A stretch of DNA of 64,000 bases from Dehalobacterium formicoaceticum (lineage in GTDB: Bacteria > Bacillota > Dehalobacteriia > Dehalobacteriales > Dehalobacteriaceae), in the NCBI RefSeq assembly GCF_002224645.1, contig NZ_CP022121.1:558001-622000 (forward strand), written 5' to 3'. A model generated the notes under the pieces. The model was given only the letters and a program-made list of their open reading frames with translations, did no database searches and had not been told where the DNA came from. The position numbers were made by a program, and so were the translations under genes. This document shows, piece after piece, positions 61,661 to 64,000 of the stretch. Positions within the stretch are counted from its first letter, which is position 1. Each line of letters begins with the position of its first letter.

Positions 61661-63017
61661 CCGGGTAATCGACTACGCCACCAACCCTCAAAAGACAGAG
61701 AACCTTGACTTTTCCAGTCCTGACTTTCGAGGCTTGCAAAATGTCTTAGCATACACACAGCAGGATACCAAGACCGAAAAGCAATTCTATGTAACCGGCA
61801 TCAATTGCGACCCGACCACTGCTTGTGAACAAATGTCGCGGACAAAGCTCCAATTCCAAAAAACAGACGGCATTCTCGCCTTCCACGGCTATCAGTCTTT
61901 TGTTCCGGGAGAAGCTACACCGGAAACTGCCCACGCCATCGGTGTGAAACTGGCGCAGGAACTGTGGAGCGAACGCTTTGAAGTGATAGTTTCCACTCAT
62001 CTTGACAAGCATCATCTTCATAATCATTTTGTCCTCAATTCCGTATCCTTTACGGACGGCAAGCGGTATTACGACAACAATGCCACTTATACCCTCATGC
62101 GGCAGACCTCCGACCGTCTGTGCCGGGAATACTCTCTATACGTTATCGAAAACCCGCAAAAAGGCAAATCCAGGCATTACGCCGAATGGAAAGCCGAGCA
62201 GGAAGGCAAACCCACCTGGCGTGGCCTCATCCGCGAGGATGTAGATAAAGCAATCTCAGCGTCCATGACCTTCACGCAGTTTATTGCCACCCTCCGCAAA
62301 CAGGGCTATGAGGTGAAAACTGGAGTGAAATACATGGCGGTGCGTCCTGCGGGCAAGGAGCGTTTTGTCCGCTTGAAAACTTTGGGAGACAATTACACCG
62401 AAGAAGCCATAAAGCAGCGTATTCTTCAAAACCGTGCCCCGAAGCGGCCACAAGCCCTGCCCGAACCTAAGAAAAAACGTTATACTATTCGAGGCGGTGC
62501 AAGCCTTAAAAAAGTAAAAAAGCTTACTGGCTTGCAAGCGCTCTATTTTCACTACCTTTACAAAATGGGCATCTTGCCCAAGCACCGCGCGTCCAATAAA
62601 CGGACGCATTTTTTATTGCGCGAGGATATCCGGCACATGGAAGAAATCACCGCTCAAACCAAACTACTCTGTACACACCGCATTGAAAACAAAGAGCAGC
62701 TTCTCACATTTCGAAACAGCCTGGAGCAGGAAATGGCAGGCTTGTACGACACCCGGAAATCTCTTTACAGCCGAATCCGCCGATGCAAAGACGATGAACA
62801 GATAACGGTATATAAGGAACAGATCGCCGGACTTTCGAAAAAGCTGTCCCTGCTCCGGAAGGAGGTGAAGCTATGTGCGGGCATCCTGTCCCGTTCTGAA
62901 GAAATGAAGCAGAAACTGCATCAAATAAAACAGGAAGAAATCCAGCAAAGAAAGGAGGAAAAGGCATATGAACAGCGGAGCCGACGCAGCGGACCAAATC
63001 ATCAATATGAGTCTTAA
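61620..63017 (+). CDS. Relaxase (MobA/VirD2-type) of the right ICE
   Basis: A 465-residue relaxase. The three-His metal motif is HLDKHHLHNHFVLNSVSF (about residue 125). A candidate catalytic Tyr lies in RVIDYATNPQKTENL near residue 19. Residues ~290-465 are helical and charged. It lacks the long tail seen in the fragment at 1917-2567, so it is a different relaxase from that of the left ICE. It nicks oriT and leads the strand into the recipient. The ATG at 61620 follows GAAAGGAGGGCTGAC. Confidence 0.92.
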   Translation: MATTAIWDVTDRLDRVIDYATNPQKTENLDFSSPDFRGLQNVLAYTQQDTKTEKQFYVTGINCDPTTACEQMSRTKLQFQKTDGILAFHGYQSFVPGEATPETAHAIGVKLAQELWSERFEVIVSTHLDKHHLHNHFVLNSVSFTDGKRYYDNNATYTLMRQTSDRLCREYSLYVIENPQKGKSRHYAEWKAEQEGKPTWRGLIREDVDKAISASMTFTQFIATLRKQGYEVKTGVKYMAVRPAGKERFVRLKTLGDNYTEEAIKQRILQNRAPKRPQALPEPKKKRYTIRGGASLKKVKKLTGLQALYFHYLYKMGILPKHRASNKRTHFLLREDIRHMEEITAQTKLLCTHRIENKEQLLTFRNSLEQEMAGLYDTRKSLYSRIRRCKDDEQITVYKEQIAGLSKKLSLLRKEVKLCAGILSRSEEMKQKLHQIKQEEIQQRKEEKAYEQRSRRSGPNHQYES

Positions 63018-63786
63018 AGGGATTGAGGTGATGGCTAAAATCTCCGGCGAGGGAGCAAAAAACCTTGCCACTTATCTCTATGCCGTTTTGAAAGACCAAA
63101 AAAAGACTAAGGGAAAAGCCCGTCTGGAAGCACTTTTGCGCAGCGGCAAGGAACTGAAAGTCTTTGCGGTCAAGAACGAAGACCTGAAGAAATTCACTCA
63201 GGAGGCTAAACGCTACGGCGTCCTCTATTGCGCCCTCCGTGACAAAAATGACACGGACGGCATGTGCGACATCATGGTACGGACCGAGGATGCCTCCAAA
63301 ATCAACCGTATTGTGGAACGCTTCAAGCTGGCCACCGTGGATACGGCAAGCATCAAGAGCGAAATTGAAAAATCCAGAGCCGCCAAGCAAGCGGAAAAAG
63401 CAGCCGATGAAAAAGCTCCTACCGAAAAAGGAACGCCCGCTGAAAAAAGTGCAGATGATTTTCTGGACGAACTCATGGCAAAGCCCGAACAGCCGGAGCC
63501 GGTAAAGGAGCAGCCCGACAACCCAAACCCCACGACGGCGACGACGGAGAAATCCCATCCGTCCGAGCCTACCTCAGAGCGCAGCGGGAAAGCCGCCGAG
63601 GGTGCTATTGAGCCGCCAAGGAGATCCGTCCGCCAAGAATTATGGGAAATTAAGGCCACTCAAAAGGAACAAGCGGCACAGCCCAAGCGGGAGCCTGCCC
63701 GAGAACAGCCAAAAACCACAAAACAGAATGTCAAACCCAGCAGGCAGCAAAACAAATCCAAAAAACCAAAATCGAAAGCGAGGTAA
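62968..63786 (+). CDS. PcfB/DUF3801-like transfer protein
   Basis: A 272-residue protein. The first ~145 residues match the PcfB/DUF3801 type: GIEVMAKISGEGAKNLATYL and LLRSGKELKVFAVKNEDLKK. The rest is a low-complexity, Lys/Glu/Pro-rich tail ending in a basic stretch. PcfB binds the coupling protein and links the relaxosome to the transfer channel. It overlaps the relaxase gene by 50 bases; AAAGGAGGAAAAGGCAT precedes its ATG. Confidence 0.85.
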   Translation: MNSGADAADQIINMSLKGIEVMAKISGEGAKNLATYLYAVLKDQKKTKGKARLEALLRSGKELKVFAVKNEDLKKFTQEAKRYGVLYCALRDKNDTDGMCDIMVRTEDASKINRIVERFKLATVDTASIKSEIEKSRAAKQAEKAADEKAPTEKGTPAEKSADDFLDELMAKPEQPEPVKEQPDNPNPTTATTEKSHPSEPTSERSGKAAEGAIEPPRRSVRQELWEIKATQKEQAAQPKREPAREQPKTTKQNVKPSRQQNKSKKPKSKAR

Positions 63787-63791
63787 GTTTT

Positions 63792-64000
63792 ATGAGTAGT
63801 TTCGATGATCTTTTCCGGCAGAAAAACGAACAGCCTGCTTCCCGAAACGACCAGCCTTTTGACAAGGAGGCATGGAAACAGCAAAAGCAGGAACAGCGGG
63901 AAACGGTTTACGCCATGATCGACGATACAGCACTAACCGTGGCACAAGATGGTGCTGCCTTCCAGAAGTACCTGGATGTGCAAAGCCGTTTTGACCGCTA
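63792..64000 (+). CDS. ArdC-like ssDNA-binding/antirestriction protein, N-terminal part
   Basis: The frame runs off the window after 69 complete codons. The pattern KQEQRETVYAMIDDTALTVA and FQKYLDVQSRFDRY matches the start of the ArdC-like N-terminal domain of ICE proteins (LtrC-like). It begins 5 bases after the previous stop. Such proteins protect incoming single-stranded DNA. The length and the second domain are unknown. Confidence 0.7.
   Translation, partial: MSSFDDLFRQKNEQPASRNDQPFDKEAWKQQKQEQRETVYAMIDDTALTVAQDGAAFQKYLDVQSRFDR

Overview
The window looks like a piece of a Clostridia-type Firmicutes chromosome. The grounds are strong AGGAGG-type ribosome binding sites, a CIRCE/HrcA operator, IS21-family elements and Tn1549-like conjugation genes. 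It is made almost entirely of mobile DNA. I read it as two integrative and conjugative elements (ICEs) lying side by side. Genus cannot be fixed from the sequence.

Left ICE (1 to about 32,346). It holds the tail of a relaxase cut by an IS21 copy, then a long cargo region, then sigma factor, excisionase and tyrosine integrase. The cargo has several parts. There is a CIRCE-controlled small heat shock protein, a second, unrelated IS21-type element and a membrane protein. A two-gene locus of unknown function (7,665-10,014) combines a PD-(D/E)xK-like nuclease motif with glycine-rich hydrophobic segments. A Thoeris system has two ThsB-type TIR proteins and ThsA. An extended type III restriction-modification locus runs XRE regulator, PLD-helicase, DUF4391, coiled-coil protein, Mod, Res, GIY-YIG protein. 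Last comes an ImmA/XRE/Y-family polymerase stress cassette. Res is split by a second, apparently identical IS21 copy with a clean 6-bp target duplication (TTCCCC).

Junction (32,346-32,402). A 3' half of a tRNA-Ser, cut at the anticodon loop, separates the integrase from the right ICE. This is the mark of serial integration into one tRNA gene.

Right ICE (about 32,403 to beyond 64,000). It begins with two double-HTH proteins and ParA/ParB. It then carries a full Tad (type IVc) pilus locus: CpaB, CpaE, CpaF, TadB, TadC, three Flp-like pilins, two pseudopilins, a CARDB-repeat surface protein and a prepilin peptidase. Tn1549-type conjugation genes follow: a giant methylase-helicase with TnpV encoded inside it in another frame, then a Toprim protein. 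An AT-rich cargo island has an RloA/RloB-like pair and three less understood genes. The window ends with a probable oriT, MobC, relaxase, PcfB-like protein and the start of an ArdC-like protein.

Three large genes (PLD-helicase, integrase, giant methylase-helicase) each carry a -1 frameshift in an A-run. That pattern suggests a sequencing artefact as much as gene decay, and it should be settled before any of these genes is called dead.
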